A stretch of DNA of 64,000 nucleotides from Moraxella catarrhalis (GCF_001656295.1 NZ_LXHE01000005.1:1-64000), one strand, 5' to 3'. Counted from the first letter of the stretch, positions 7,970-16,612 are shown. Notes: generated from the letters alone by a model not told the origin. Made by a program: numbers and translations.

Positions 7970-8482
7970 TCAAATGTGTTGGTTGGAATTAAAAGCAGAA
8001 ATATCAGATATGTATATCATTACTGCGTCAAAAAATTCATCAATTTTATTGATGTCATAAACCATTCCCTCAGCTCTTATTTTATGGAAGCTGAATTTTG
8101 AAAAAGTTCCCACATCATCATCCTGAAAGGATACAACTGCCAAAAATTCAGAGTCTTCCAATAGAGTCCATTTTTCAATAAATCTCTTTAAAAAAGCTAT
8201 AGATTGTACAAGTATATTTGAATCCACATAGTCATCAATATGTATCATATTTAAAGATATTTCCATTCCAGACATATCTGTATATGCTTTCTTTATATAC
8301 TCCTGAGAAATTATTTTACCATCGTATTGTCTTGTGTATGCTCCATGAAAAAACACACCTCCAAGTTTTTTCTCAAATTCTAAACTCAAGAATTCATTTA
8401 ATGTCTTATCGATATCAAATTTATCAATATCAATAATATGATCGCCCAACAATTTAGCCATCTTATTATTAATTACCAACAT
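7970..8482 (-). CDS. Putative cytosolic CDI immunity protein
   Basis: The 170-residue soluble, acidic protein starts MLVINNKMAKLLGDHI, with no signal peptide or membrane span. Its ATG overlaps the stop of the upstream toxin remnant as TAATG, which marks it as that toxin's immunity gene. No immunity family is recognised. Its end overlaps the pretoxin sequence of the next cassette. A soluble immunity protein fits a cytosolic enzyme toxin, unlike the membrane proteins elsewhere in this array. Confidence 0.6.
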   Translation of the reverse strand: MLVINNKMAKLLGDHIIDIDKFDIDKTLNEFLSLEFEKKLGGVFFHGAYTRQYDGKIISQEYIKKAYTDMSGMEISLNMIHIDDYVDSNILVQSIAFLKRFIEKWTLLEDSEFLAVVSFQDDDVGTFSKFSFHKIRAEGMVYDINKIDEFFDAVMIYISDISAFNSNQHI

Positions 8483-8829
8483 TATTTTTCTCCTAAATAT
8501 TTTAAACCTTTATCAATGCCATCTTTAAATTTTTTGTCCTTTAACAGATCTTGTATTGATTTGGGAGCTAGAACCCATTCTCAACTTTTCCTTCATAAAA
8601 CTTACCATTATTAGGATTGTAATAATATTTTTTATTTAATCTTAATAAAGTTTCAACTTTATACCCCTTATCTATCAAAGCTTGAGCCATGCCAGCTCCG
8701 TATGCACCACCTTCACTATGCGAGATAATTTTAAAGGTTTCGTTACGACTCATCAAAAGTGATTCATACTTATCGATATTATTATAGACTTCTTGGTAAC
8801 CTCGATTAAATCTATCAGTACCATCCTAA
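8482..8829 (-). pseudogene. Hydrolase-like toxin remnant, frameshifted
   Basis: The frame reads DRFNRGYQEVYNNIDKYE, then TFKIISHSEGGAYGAGMAQA, and stops at ENGF. A second frame continues VLAPKSIQDLLKDKKF to a TAA that overlaps the immunity ATG. The HSEGGA segment after a beta-strand looks like the GxSxG nucleophile elbow of alpha/beta-hydrolases (lipase type). A stop near 8829 and a frameshift near 8570 break it. Lipase-fold effectors are known in polymorphic toxins, but the fold call here is an inference from one motif. Confidence 0.5.
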
Positions 8830-8857
8830 TCTATGCCCATAAAACTAGAACCATCAT

Positions 8858-8895
8858 TGACTTCCTCCCCGCCCTAAAGTGCAGGGAGGAAGTCA
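8858..8895. repeat. IS200/IS605-type end hairpin remnant
   Basis: TGACTTCCTCCC (8858-8869) pairs with GGGAGGAAGTCA (8884-8895) around CGCCCTAAAGTGCA. Hairpins of this sequence type are common at the ends of IS200/IS605 and tnpB elements. No tnpA or tnpB lies next to it, and it ends the toxin remnant to its left, so it is probably what is left of an insertion or excision. Confidence 0.5.
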
Positions 8896-8960
8896 GTATA
8901 CAACATAACAAACTTGCATTTATACATTTTTATACACGCACAATATAAATTATATATTTC

Positions 8961-8992
8961 TTGTATAATTTATACATTGGTTGTATAATTTA
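8961..8992 (+). promoter_or_regulatory. Direct repeats upstream of the ATPase gene
   Basis: TTGTATAATTTA occurs at 8961-8972 and again at 8981-8992, exactly 20 bp apart, which places both copies on the same DNA face. They lie 34-65 bp before the start at 9026, and the second overlaps a TATAAT-like -10. A repressor or autoregulator site is plausible but unproven. Confidence 0.4.
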
Positions 8993-9025
8993 GTATAAAA
9001 CAAAAGGACGCAAGGAGCTTTATTC

Positions 9026-10081
9026 ATGATTCGAGACCCGCTATATTTTAATAGAACGCAATTAGCTGAGCGGTTGGTTGACAACCTACAATCCAATATA
9101 TTACATGCAATTACCTTATTTGCCCCACGACGCATGGGTAAAACCCAATTCTTGGGTAATGACATCACCCAGATTGCCAAAGAACAAGGGTTTTCTGTGT
9201 TTTATTACAGCTTTATGGACCAGCCCAACCAAACCCGTGAGCACTTCATGTTCGCTTTAGCTACCTTCTTAGCTGAGATAGAGTCACCACTGTATAAGAA
9301 AGCTAATTCATTAACAAAGATTGAGCTTTTTGGTGCCAGCCTAGAATGGAATGTGGATGCACCCCCACCACCAAGCAGTGTCAGTGGTTATATCAGTCGC
9401 ATGGCTAAAACCAACAAACCCGTATTGATGCTTCTTGATGAAGCTCAAGAAATGGCTAAAAAATCCGACATGAGAGACTTAATAGGCTCTTTGCGAACTG
9501 GATTAGATATCCATCGAGACCGAGTAAAGGTTATCTTTACCGGTAGTAGTCCGTATGGTCTAAAATCCATGTTTAATGACTATAAAGCCCCGTTCTTTAA
9601 TTTTGCACATCAAATTGACTTTCCAATTTTCGGTAAAGAATTTACCGATTTCTTAGCTGATATTTATGAACAAAGAACAGGTAGCTCTATAGATAAAGAA
9701 AAATTCTTTTCTTACTTTGCCGCATTGGGGCATACACCATTATTCGCTAGAACGATGATTCAGGAAATGATATTAAACCCTAATCTTACCTTGGAGCAGG
9801 TGTTCGAGGTCAAACTCGAGGAGTTTACTAAAATTCTTGAACATGCCACTGTTGGTATGCCTGAATTAACAGCTTTGGAAAAAATCATTTTGCAACTGAT
9901 TTCTGAAAACCATAAATCACTATACAGCGCAAAAACACGTTCTATTATTGCTGAACGACTAGGCGTGGACTCTGTATCCGCTCAGACCGTGCAAGGTCAG
10001 CTTAGAAAGCTTGAGAAGAAAGAATTGGTTATTAAAAATGCTCATGGCGACTACGAGCCAGCGATTCTGTATGATTTCTAA
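9026..10081 (+). CDS. STAND-like AAA ATPase
   Basis: The 351-residue protein has a P-loop FAPRRMGKTQFL (about residues 33-44), Walker B PVLMLLDEAQEM (about 131-142), and a sensor-like IFTGSSPYG (about 171-179). The C-terminal 80 residues look like a winged helix (RSIIAERLGVDSVSAQTVQG). This matches the archaeal-type ATPase / AAA family of uncharacterised bacterial proteins that couple nucleotide binding to a DNA-binding tail. It stands alone, between toxin remnants and a dispersed repeat. A role in element maintenance or defence is possible, but no partner gene is visible. Confidence 0.75.
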   Translation: MIRDPLYFNRTQLAERLVDNLQSNILHAITLFAPRRMGKTQFLGNDITQIAKEQGFSVFYYSFMDQPNQTREHFMFALATFLAEIESPLYKKANSLTKIELFGASLEWNVDAPPPPSSVSGYISRMAKTNKPVLMLLDEAQEMAKKSDMRDLIGSLRTGLDIHRDRVKVIFTGSSPYGLKSMFNDYKAPFFNFAHQIDFPIFGKEFTDFLADIYEQRTGSSIDKEKFFSYFAALGHTPLFARTMIQEMILNPNLTLEQVFEVKLEEFTKILEHATVGMPELTALEKIILQLISENHKSLYSAKTRSIIAERLGVDSVSAQTVQGQLRKLEKKELVIKNAHGDYEPAILYDF

Positions 10082-10241
10082 AGCAAGGATATAATCCCAT
10101 GTCACTTAATTCTATATTGCTTATAACTTTAAAGTAAGCGGCAAAGGCATTTATCAAAATAGATACCCATCCTATTAGGAGATATCCCTAAAAACATATG
10201 CTGTCAGACTTTAGTATTATTGTTGCTATATTATAGAATGT

Positions 10242-10310
10242 CCGCCATTATGTAGCACCTGCACAAAACCAACCACAATAAAAAGCAGCTCTTTGGCTGC
10301 TTTTTATTGA
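10242..10310 (-). repeat. Dispersed terminator-linked repeat, copy 1
   Basis: On the minus strand this reads AGCAGCC-type hairpin, T-run, GTGGTTGGTTTTGTGCAG and GTGCTACATAATGGCG. The same order recurs at 24010-24068 and 37457-37513. It combines a rho-independent-type hairpin with a conserved 16-19 bp tail. It may be the end of a small mobile element or a conserved 3' unit. Confidence 0.6.
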
Positions 10311-10372
10311 TTTTTATCTTTATTCATGGTACCTGCCTTAGTTTATAAAATTATAAGATATTTGCCAAAAAA

Positions 10373-10921
10373 TCAGCGATGGCAACGCTCAATGTCATCA
10401 TCCGTCACCGAACGAAATCCGTCCACCAGCTGATGCAGCAGCGCAGCATCAGGCGCTACCGGTGTTTTGAGCATGACCTTACCTTGATTGACTTGCACCT
10501 GATTGGGGAATGTTTTTTGCACATGATCAATCATCCGCTGGGTATCTGCCTTGATGATTTTGGTGATTTTTTCAAGCCGATGGATGCTAAACATCAAAAG
10601 TGGCGTAGCGATAATAAATCCTACCGCCGATATCCAAAACAGCACACCCTGGGTCGCTCCAATCAGCAAAGAGATCGCCATAATCACAATATTTGTTAGC
10701 AATAAGACATGCAAAACCCACCGACTTCTACGGATATACAAACCCTCTTTTTTGCGTGAGTACAGGCAGGATAAAAACCACTCATAAGGCGGTTTGCCGA
10801 TACCTTGCCGCGCAGCAATATAATCAAGCAGCCTTACAGAATCTATGTCGAGAATGATTTTTTTGCCATGCCGATGGTCAAATCGTGCCACATTTTTTGA
10901 CAGTTTCATCCAATCCCTCAC
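10373..10921 (-). CDS. Membrane protein of unknown function
   Basis: The 182-residue protein has two adjacent membrane spans in the middle (VLHVLLLTNIVIMAISLLIG and FWISAVGFIIATPLLMFSIH). A basic N-terminal cytosolic region precedes them and a soluble C-terminal domain follows. It starts 1 nt from the end of the gene at 10922-11623, so the two form an operon. I do not recognise the family. Base composition is richer in G+C than in the cassette regions, in line with the island 10373-16753 having a different origin. Confidence 0.65.
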   Translation of the reverse strand: MRDWMKLSKNVARFDHRHGKKIILDIDSVRLLDYIAARQGIGKPPYEWFLSCLYSRKKEGLYIRRSRWVLHVLLLTNIVIMAISLLIGATQGVLFWISAVGFIIATPLLMFSIHRLEKITKIIKADTQRMIDHVQKTFPNQVQVNQGKVMLKTPVAPDAALLHQLVDGFRSVTDDDIERCHR

Positions 10922-11623
10922 TTACCAAGATTGAGTCTTGTAAAACTCTTTTGCTTGTTTTAACCAAGTGACCGCATTGTCTTTGATTGTTTTTTCCAGC
11001 TGCTTGGCATTCATCTCAAAATAATCAGGATGTTGAATCAATGACTTCATCAAACTGGCAAAATAATAATTATCTACGCCCTTTGGCAGAATTGGTGCAA
11101 TAGAAGCCTGAACCTCTGGATCTGTTAAAGTTTTGCCAATCAGCGCCACCACATCACCGCCACTTAACACCAAATCACCCACACCATCATCTGCGTAAAT
11201 GGCAAAATCATCCAAAAAGTAATCCACACAAGAGTGCCTGCCTGCGGATACGACCTCGGCCAGTCTTTGGTACATCTGTTCAATCAAAACGCAATCAAGC
11301 ATCTCCGTCAAACCGCCGTCAGTCACATCAGAGGCTTTAAACTGCTGATCAATGATCTTATAAGAAGCGACATCCAGCCCCATGATATCAGGGTACTTCT
11401 CGCGTCTGCGTTTTAAGAATTCATTAAAAGAATCAGAGCGCTTAACCGAACCCATGATTAAATAAGTATCATAAGTAAACCAACCATTGAAATGCGTCCA
11501 GCAAACAGCGTTAAACGCCTTGGGGGCCCAGCGCTTGATCAGTTGATGGGCAACATCATTGAATGTCGCCAGTGCAATCATCGGCGATCCAGGTTCTTGA
11601 GTATCAGCAAGTGTTTTAGTCAT
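10922..11623 (-). CDS. Hypothetical protein of island 10373-16753
   Basis: The 233-residue soluble protein starts MTKTLADTQEPGSPM, with no signal peptide or span. An acidic segment (YFLDDFAIYADDGVGDLVLS) and a Lys-rich C-terminus are visible. It is preceded by GGAATTGTT and is tightly linked to the membrane gene at 10373-10921. No family is recognised. It probably belongs with the lipoprotein and secreted protein genes upstream on the same strand. Confidence 0.6.
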   Translation of the reverse strand: MTKTLADTQEPGSPMIALATFNDVAHQLIKRWAPKAFNAVCWTHFNGWFTYDTYLIMGSVKRSDSFNEFLKRRREKYPDIMGLDVASYKIIDQQFKASDVTDGGLTEMLDCVLIEQMYQRLAEVVSAGRHSCVDYFLDDFAIYADDGVGDLVLSGGDVVALIGKTLTDPEVQASIAPILPKGVDNYYFASLMKSLIQHPDYFEMNAKQLEKTIKDNAVTWLKQAKEFYKTQSW

Positions 11624-11644
11624 AACAATTCCTTAAATTAAATA

Positions 11645-11813
11645 TTAGCGTTCAGGGTATGCGTCACAGTTCAGCCTAAAATTACCAGTGTGCATTGGCT
11701 TACCGCGTAACACATCCCCCCATGTAAACATGAGTACGGCAGTTGGTGTTAAAATCTACCGACTGACAAGCGGTCATTAATAAGCTTATCATAATCAAAC
11801 CAAATCGTAGCAT
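11645..11813 (-). pseudogene. Small lipoprotein gene, frameshifted at a G6 run
   Basis: An ATG at 11813, preceded by AGAGGATAA, opens MLRFGLIMISLLMTACQS, a lipoprotein signal with lipobox LMTAC. The frame stops at 11700 after 37 residues, but another frame continues directly (GDVLRGKPMHTGNFRLNCDA) to 11645. The two meet at a run of six G on the coding strand (11714-11719), a likely slip site. An intact form would be about 55 residues. The function is unknown. Confidence 0.6.
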
Positions 11814-12029
11814 ATCGACTTATCCTCTATTAAATAGTCACTGTATTATAGCAAGCCTTGGTGTGTTAAAAAGTGCAACCAAACACACCCTAACACCGAC
11901 ACGCCTTGGCGTTGATGTCATTAGGTTTGGCGCTCGACGTGCCACTGCACAAAATCACGCCCTGTATTAAATACTGGTGATGATAAGTCCAAGTCGGAGG
12001 GGTGATACAGCCTTAAACGCATCGCCATT

Positions 12030-12497
12030 CTAAGCGCTTGCGAATATTCGGTTGTTTCCTCTATACATATACGCTGATGGCTGAGGATTGACTTTGTAGC
12101 CAGCGGCTTGCAAGGCTTTTCTAACATACAAAGCACACCAACCAATACTTTTATTCAGTGCGTTTTGTGCGGCAAATTGCGCCATTTCATAAGGTGCGCC
12201 GTGCCCAGCACGCCCCTGCGCCCTATTTGGTACACCAGTTAAAAATGGATTAGAGTAATTACCTGGCGTTGTCGATGAATTATAATGAACATTAGTTGGA
12301 TACACATTGTGTACACTCTGATTTGTATTTGCCAATATAGGAGGTGGGGTTTGACCGCTTAGCTTGATCAAATTATTGATAACAGCATCAAGCTCGTTTA
12401 AATCTTGGAAATCCTGAGCTTTGGCAGGCGCAGCGATGCCGATTAATGACAGCGAAACGACCACCATTGCCACATTCCTTGTAAGAAAAGTGCGCAT
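12030..12497 (-). CDS. Secreted protein with CHAP-like (amidase/peptidase) segment
   Basis: The 155-residue protein has a Sec signal peptide (MRTFLTRNVAMVVVSLSLIG, cleavage after APAKA). A later segment, NALNKSIGWCALYVRKALQA, resembles the catalytic-Cys region of CHAP or NlpC/P60-type cell-wall hydrolases (WCAxYVRKALxxAGY). The chain stops about 30 residues after the Cys, before a catalytic His would be expected. An adjacent frame remains open to 11921, so a frameshift near 12045 is possible. Such lysins often serve conjugation or phage entry. Confidence 0.55.
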   Translation of the reverse strand: MRTFLTRNVAMVVVSLSLIGIAAPAKAQDFQDLNELDAVINNLIKLSGQTPPPILANTNQSVHNVYPTNVHYNSSTTPGNYSNPFLTGVPNRAQGRAGHGAPYEMAQFAAQNALNKSIGWCALYVRKALQAAGYKVNPQPSAYMYRGNNRIFASA

Positions 12498-12728
12498 GAG
12501 TAAGACTATTGATTGTGGATTTGTAAATATTTTATATTAAATTAATTTGCTTTTCAAAAAGAAATTTACTTTAATTAACATTTTCTTAAAAAAATTGCAG
12601 CGCGAAAAAAACACGCCAAAGGCGTTATTTTGTACTATAAGGGCGTTCTGTGTCCCTTGAGCCGGCAGCATTTCAATGCTACCATACAACCGTAACTGTT
12701 GCTAATATCGCAAACCAACTAAGGAGGG

Positions 12729-14951
12729 ATGATGTCCCAAAACCAAGACTTTGAGCTGCCACCGCTCACCGATGATGATAAAAAAATCTATGATTCTGGC
12801 GATCCAGATGCGGCGGTACGTAGAACGCTTGAGCGTATGATTGAGGCAATCCAAAACCCTCAAAAAAAGTCAGAGGGTCCAAAAAAAGATTTTAACGAAC
12901 CTTTGAATTTAGATGCTAAGGAGCTAGAGGCAATTTTTACTGGTAACTATGGCAAACACTCAGGGATTGATGCCACCGTTGGGATGCTCACAACACCCGT
13001 GTGGGCGTTGTCCGACCTGCGACAAGAATATCGTTATCGGCACACTTTAGACTTCAAAGAAGAGTTTTATTATCAGCGCGGTCGAAAATACCACGATCAA
13101 GTGTTTGAATATGCCGACTCTTTGGAAGAAGCCTTGAATGATAAGCAGTCATATCCTGCATTTTATCGTCCAACATGCAGCGGTGTTTTTGGGGCATATC
13201 ATCCTGTGTACGAAGAACAGTGGTTTTGGCCAATGATGAGCCGCTGGTCGCTTTATCATTACGAGGCCATGCAATCGCCCATGTCGATTCGTGCGCTGGT
13301 GGACTGCCTACCAAAAAATGCACAACTGGCTTACAGCAATGCTTATGGGGAATACAATGGCGAGATTTACACGCATGAGTATAACGAAACCATGAGCCGA
13401 GAAGAACCTGGTCGCATTGCCTGGCAAAGCCCGAAATACAAATACAATAAAATGCAAGAGTCACCAAGCTTTTATGTTGGGTTAAATACGCTTCAGCGTG
13501 CGGTATGTTTGTGGGCAGTCAATAAAATGTTTATCCCAATGCTTAATGCTGATGATTACATTCCAGGGCTTTGGGCGTTTTTGCCAGATCTGTCAGGACG
13601 GTTTGATTCTGAAAACGCCTTTGCTGAAATGACGGTGTTTTTTGGGGAGGATTTAGACGATCCAAGATATACCCAGATTCGTGCCAATAACGCACGAGTG
13701 CGTAATAAATCTATCATTTTGCGCCACATGTTAAGGTACAATCAAATCCCTCAAGGTTATCGACCTGAGATGAGTAACGAGGATATGGTTTGGGTGATTG
13801 ATGAAGAATGTGGGCCAGAGAGTGCTTGGACGATCGCACCTTGGGACAACCATATTATCCCAGAAGCTCCTGCTCAGACTTTCTTTCAGCAAGTGATGAC
13901 CGAGCGTGGCACTCGTCCATTCCGATTATTTGGTCGTGGTGCACTGTGGAGCAAAACGGGACAACCACGCGCAGGCTTAATGCACGGTCTTGATTTAATG
14001 ATGCTCAAAGATGCCTTGGAGCTACTGATTAAATTTGACGACTTGTTTGGTAAGCAAGTGCCTAAAATGCGTGACAATGAGCCATTGGATAAAATTGTTA
14101 GAGAAATATCACAGTGGTTTGGTGGAATTGGTATGATAGACCGCGTTAATTATGCTTGGTCACAAAGCCGTGATCACAAGGCATTTTTAGAGTTTCATCA
14201 TGGGGAGTATGACCGATCCCAACAAAAAACGCCCTACCGCAATGTCAAAAAGCGATCTGGGCATTTGACCGAAGCTGAGCAACTTGCAGAAATGGATGAA
14301 TGGCTTCGTCAGCGCCGACAAAAAGTTGCGCAATGGGAGCAAGGTATTTTTGAAGAAGAAGACATTGAGATGGATGAGCTGTTTATCGAACAGACAACAT
14401 TCTATGACTTCAACAACCGAGATATCGCTGATATGGTCTATGGTGAGCTGGCAGAGCTGTATGAGCTTGGTCCTAAAACCTTTAAGCAAAATATCCATGA
14501 GCATCTAAACGCCCTGCGTCGAAGATACCAAGATATTTGCCAAGAAACACCAGAAGATGATCGGTTTTCTAACCTACAAGCCTTGTATCAACAAAAAGCA
14601 CAAAGACGTATTGCTTTGCCGTTTGGTTTGTCACTGACGCAAGCAGAGCTGATGGAGGTGGTAGAAAGTGTTTATAATGGTATTAGTAATTTTCTTGAGC
14701 GCCCAAAAGGTGAGATCACCTTGGATGAAGAAAAATTTGCTGACAGTGGTGACCCAACCGACCTTAACTGGTACAAACCAGTCACGCACAGCACCATTGA
14801 ACAAGGATCAGGCGTTTACTTTGGCTATGCGGTGATCATGGATTTGATTTGCCTGCAACCAGATGATGTTTTGAACGGCAAAAGCCCTGATGAGGCAGTG
14901 CCTGTCATTGAAGAAGATCGTCATTGGTCTTATTTAACTAGCAACACTTAA
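12729..14951 (+). CDS. Large hypothetical protein of island 10373-16753
   Basis: The 740-residue cytosolic protein, rich in charged and aromatic residues, starts MMSQNQDFELPPLTDDDK. A strong ribosome site AAGGAGGG precedes it. No P-loop, signal peptide or membrane span is visible. Segments such as EEQWFWPMMSRWSLYHYEAM and EDRHWSYLTSNT are unusually rich in Trp and Tyr. I do not recognise a family. It opens a plus-strand run with the 185- and 120-residue genes downstream, each with its own AGGAG site, and probably shares a role in the mobile element. Confidence 0.7.
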   Translation: MMSQNQDFELPPLTDDDKKIYDSGDPDAAVRRTLERMIEAIQNPQKKSEGPKKDFNEPLNLDAKELEAIFTGNYGKHSGIDATVGMLTTPVWALSDLRQEYRYRHTLDFKEEFYYQRGRKYHDQVFEYADSLEEALNDKQSYPAFYRPTCSGVFGAYHPVYEEQWFWPMMSRWSLYHYEAMQSPMSIRALVDCLPKNAQLAYSNAYGEYNGEIYTHEYNETMSREEPGRIAWQSPKYKYNKMQESPSFYVGLNTLQRAVCLWAVNKMFIPMLNADDYIPGLWAFLPDLSGRFDSENAFAEMTVFFGEDLDDPRYTQIRANNARVRNKSIILRHMLRYNQIPQGYRPEMSNEDMVWVIDEECGPESAWTIAPWDNHIIPEAPAQTFFQQVMTERGTRPFRLFGRGALWSKTGQPRAGLMHGLDLMMLKDALELLIKFDDLFGKQVPKMRDNEPLDKIVREISQWFGGIGMIDRVNYAWSQSRDHKAFLEFHHGEYDRSQQKTPYRNVKKRSGHLTEAEQLAEMDEWLRQRRQKVAQWEQGIFEEEDIEMDELFIEQTTFYDFNNRDIADMVYGELAELYELGPKTFKQNIHEHLNALRRRYQDICQETPEDDRFSNLQALYQQKAQRRIALPFGLSLTQAELMEVVESVYNGISNFLERPKGEITLDEEKFADSGDPTDLNWYKPVTHSTIEQGSGVYFGYAVIMDLICLQPDDVLNGKSPDEAVPVIEEDRHWSYLTSNT

Positions 14952-15003
14952 AATTTTAAATCACATTAAACTTTACACACTAAACTTTAGAGGAGTTATT
15001 ATT

Positions 15004-15561
15004 ATGATGCGTTTTGTAGATCGTCCAGATCGTCCTGAAGAAGTCGATGGCTATTCGGTCCGTTATTATGAAGATACGGGCAAAGTGGCGGTTGATCGCC
15101 CTGTTGATGAACAACTGTTAATGGTGCGTCCTTATGTGCCTTTGATTGCCTATTTGATTGAAAAATGGGGATATGCACCTGTCGTGGCAGGAAGTTGTGT
15201 CGATGAATCGTTTATGCGGGCAAAAGAGCTGCCCATTTGGTATGCCAACAATATCATTGACAGCGGCTGGCTATGGGGCGGTCAATGGCTAACCAGCATG
15301 AATATGGACAAGGTGCCACCTGGTACCACAGATGGCAAATCAAATGCCTTACCTGTCAATCCTTATACTGGCGATTTGATTTTAACCCAAGAAGCGGCTG
15401 AAGCATTGGATTTGAGTGATTACGACCCAGGTATTGAGATTGTTCCTGCTGAAGATGGCGAGGTTTTGATTGAGGTTCGTGAGCTGATTGAAGCAATGGG
15501 CTATGTTGCCCCTAAGGAAAAATACTGGGATAAGGTTCAGTCTGATTCTGATGACGAATAA
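15004..15561 (+). CDS. Hypothetical acidic protein
   Basis: The 185-residue protein starts MMRFVDRPDRPEEVDGYS, with GAGGAG about 10 nt before the start. It is strongly acidic toward the C-terminus (VQSDSDDE). No motif is recognised. It lies 52 nt after the 740-residue gene on the same strand and is presumably co-transcribed. Confidence 0.6.
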   Translation: MMRFVDRPDRPEEVDGYSVRYYEDTGKVAVDRPVDEQLLMVRPYVPLIAYLIEKWGYAPVVAGSCVDESFMRAKELPIWYANNIIDSGWLWGGQWLTSMNMDKVPPGTTDGKSNALPVNPYTGDLILTQEAAEALDLSDYDPGIEIVPAEDGEVLIEVRELIEAMGYVAPKEKYWDKVQSDSDDE

Positions 15562-15680
15562 GCCATCATACGTCATGCGTGCAGCGTGCAGCGGTTTACC
15601 CAAGACAGCCTATTGATAGCGCTGTTTTGGGCGTTGTTCACCTGTATGTCGACACTGACTCATATTAGGAGGGATGTTGG

Positions 15681-16043
15681 ATGAAATGGATAATGCTTAA
15701 GATTTTTAAGCTGTATTTGGTCGCATTTATTTTATGGAGTGGGGCGTATTTGGTGCAGCATTACTACTCTTGGTATGTGGTCGGTTTTCAAACCGTCAAA
15801 TTAACCACCAAACAAGGTCAGGTCTATGAGGGACTTTACACCCCACGGCCGGGTTTGTCGACTGTGTTTGCACATCCGTTAAAACCTGCAATGGATTGTG
15901 CCGATAAGATTGGCGGCTGGACACTCATCCCTCGTCAAAAGTGCTTGAAGCGTACACAGGTTGAAATTGAAAAAGATGATATCGCCAGTTTGCAATTCGA
16001 TCATGGGTGGTCATATTCAGCCAGGCAGAAGCTGTTCTTTTAA
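15681..16043 (+). CDS. Membrane-anchored hypothetical protein
   Basis: The 120-residue protein has one N-terminal span (LYLVAFILWSGAYLVQHYY) and a soluble part with beta-rich character (VKLTTKQGQVYEGLYTPRPG). It is preceded by AGGAGGGATG. The span without a clear cleavage site suggests an inner-membrane anchor with the rest in the periplasm. A bidirectional terminator follows immediately. Confidence 0.6.
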   Translation: MKWIMLKIFKLYLVAFILWSGAYLVQHYYSWYVVGFQTVKLTTKQGQVYEGLYTPRPGLSTVFAHPLKPAMDCADKIGGWTLIPRQKCLKRTQVEIEKDDIASLQFDHGWSYSARQKLFF

Positions 16044-16045
16044 GT

Positions 16046-16075
16046 AAAAAAAAGAGGTTTGACACCTCTTTTTTT
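16046..16075. terminator. Bidirectional rho-independent terminator
   Basis: AAAGAGGT (16051-16058) pairs with ACCTCTTT (16064-16071). A-rich sequence lies on the left and a T-run on the right, so it can end both the plus-strand gene at 15681 and the convergent minus-strand gene at 16078. Confidence 0.8.
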
Positions 16076-16077
16076 GT

Positions 16078-16587
16078 TCACCGATTGAACAACATGGCAA
16101 AAAAGTCAAAGCGGAAAATGGCAGCAATCAAGCCATTTAAAAACTCAGGGAAGAAGCATAATCCGCCCATAACAAGCCAGACAACCACCTTTTTGGCAGG
16201 CTCATTGCTGGTACCTTGGGATTTTTGATACCAAGTTGATAACCCTCGCCAGATTGCCATGAATCCCACCACAAAAAACACATTTTTCATGAGTCGATAT
16301 ATCATATCTTGAAACTGCGCACCGGTTGGATTGGGATTGTAGCTTGCAACTGAGTACATTTGTATGTTACTCATATTGTCATTGAACATGGCACCCACCA
16401 GCACGGCAGGGAGCATATTGTAAGCAACCGCCACCAGCATAGAGGCAATGAACATTTGTAAAAAACTGCCAGCCACCGTAGGCCGCGCATTGGTGGGGAG
16501 CAGTTTAGAACCGCCCAGGCCCAGGGGAACCGTTTTAAGGTTGGCTCCACGACCTAGGGATGTCGTTAAACGCCCTACCCTAACCAT
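16078..16587 (-). CDS. Polytopic membrane protein of unknown function
   Basis: The 169-residue protein has an N-terminal basic segment, a span near residues 42-62 (GSFLQMFIASMLVAVAYNML), then paired C-terminal spans (VFFVVGFMAIWRG; VVVWLVMGGLCFFPEFLNG) separated by a short basic loop. Small proteins with this C-terminal hairpin occur in conjugative type IVB systems (IcmC/IcmD-like). The likeness is to topology only and I do not claim it as the identity. Confidence 0.55.
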   Translation of the reverse strand: MVRVGRLTTSLGRGANLKTVPLGLGGSKLLPTNARPTVAGSFLQMFIASMLVAVAYNMLPAVLVGAMFNDNMSNIQMYSVASYNPNPTGAQFQDMIYRLMKNVFFVVGFMAIWRGLSTWYQKSQGTSNEPAKKVVVWLVMGGLCFFPEFLNGLIAAIFRFDFFAMLFNR

Positions 16588-16612
16588 TTTACTACTAGCC
16601 TAAGGAGGCATT

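Noticed and set aside
12601-12632. Terminator upstream of the 740-residue gene
   Set aside because: The stem is only 5 bp and its T-run faces a strand with no gene leading into it.
13054-13467. 137-residue minus-strand gene
   Set aside because: It lies opposite the 740-residue gene, which has a strong ribosome site and protein-like composition.
16078-16587. Type IVB secretion gene (IcmC/IcmD)
   Set aside because: Only topology is similar; no diagnostic residues and no other clear Icm/Dot genes lie nearby.
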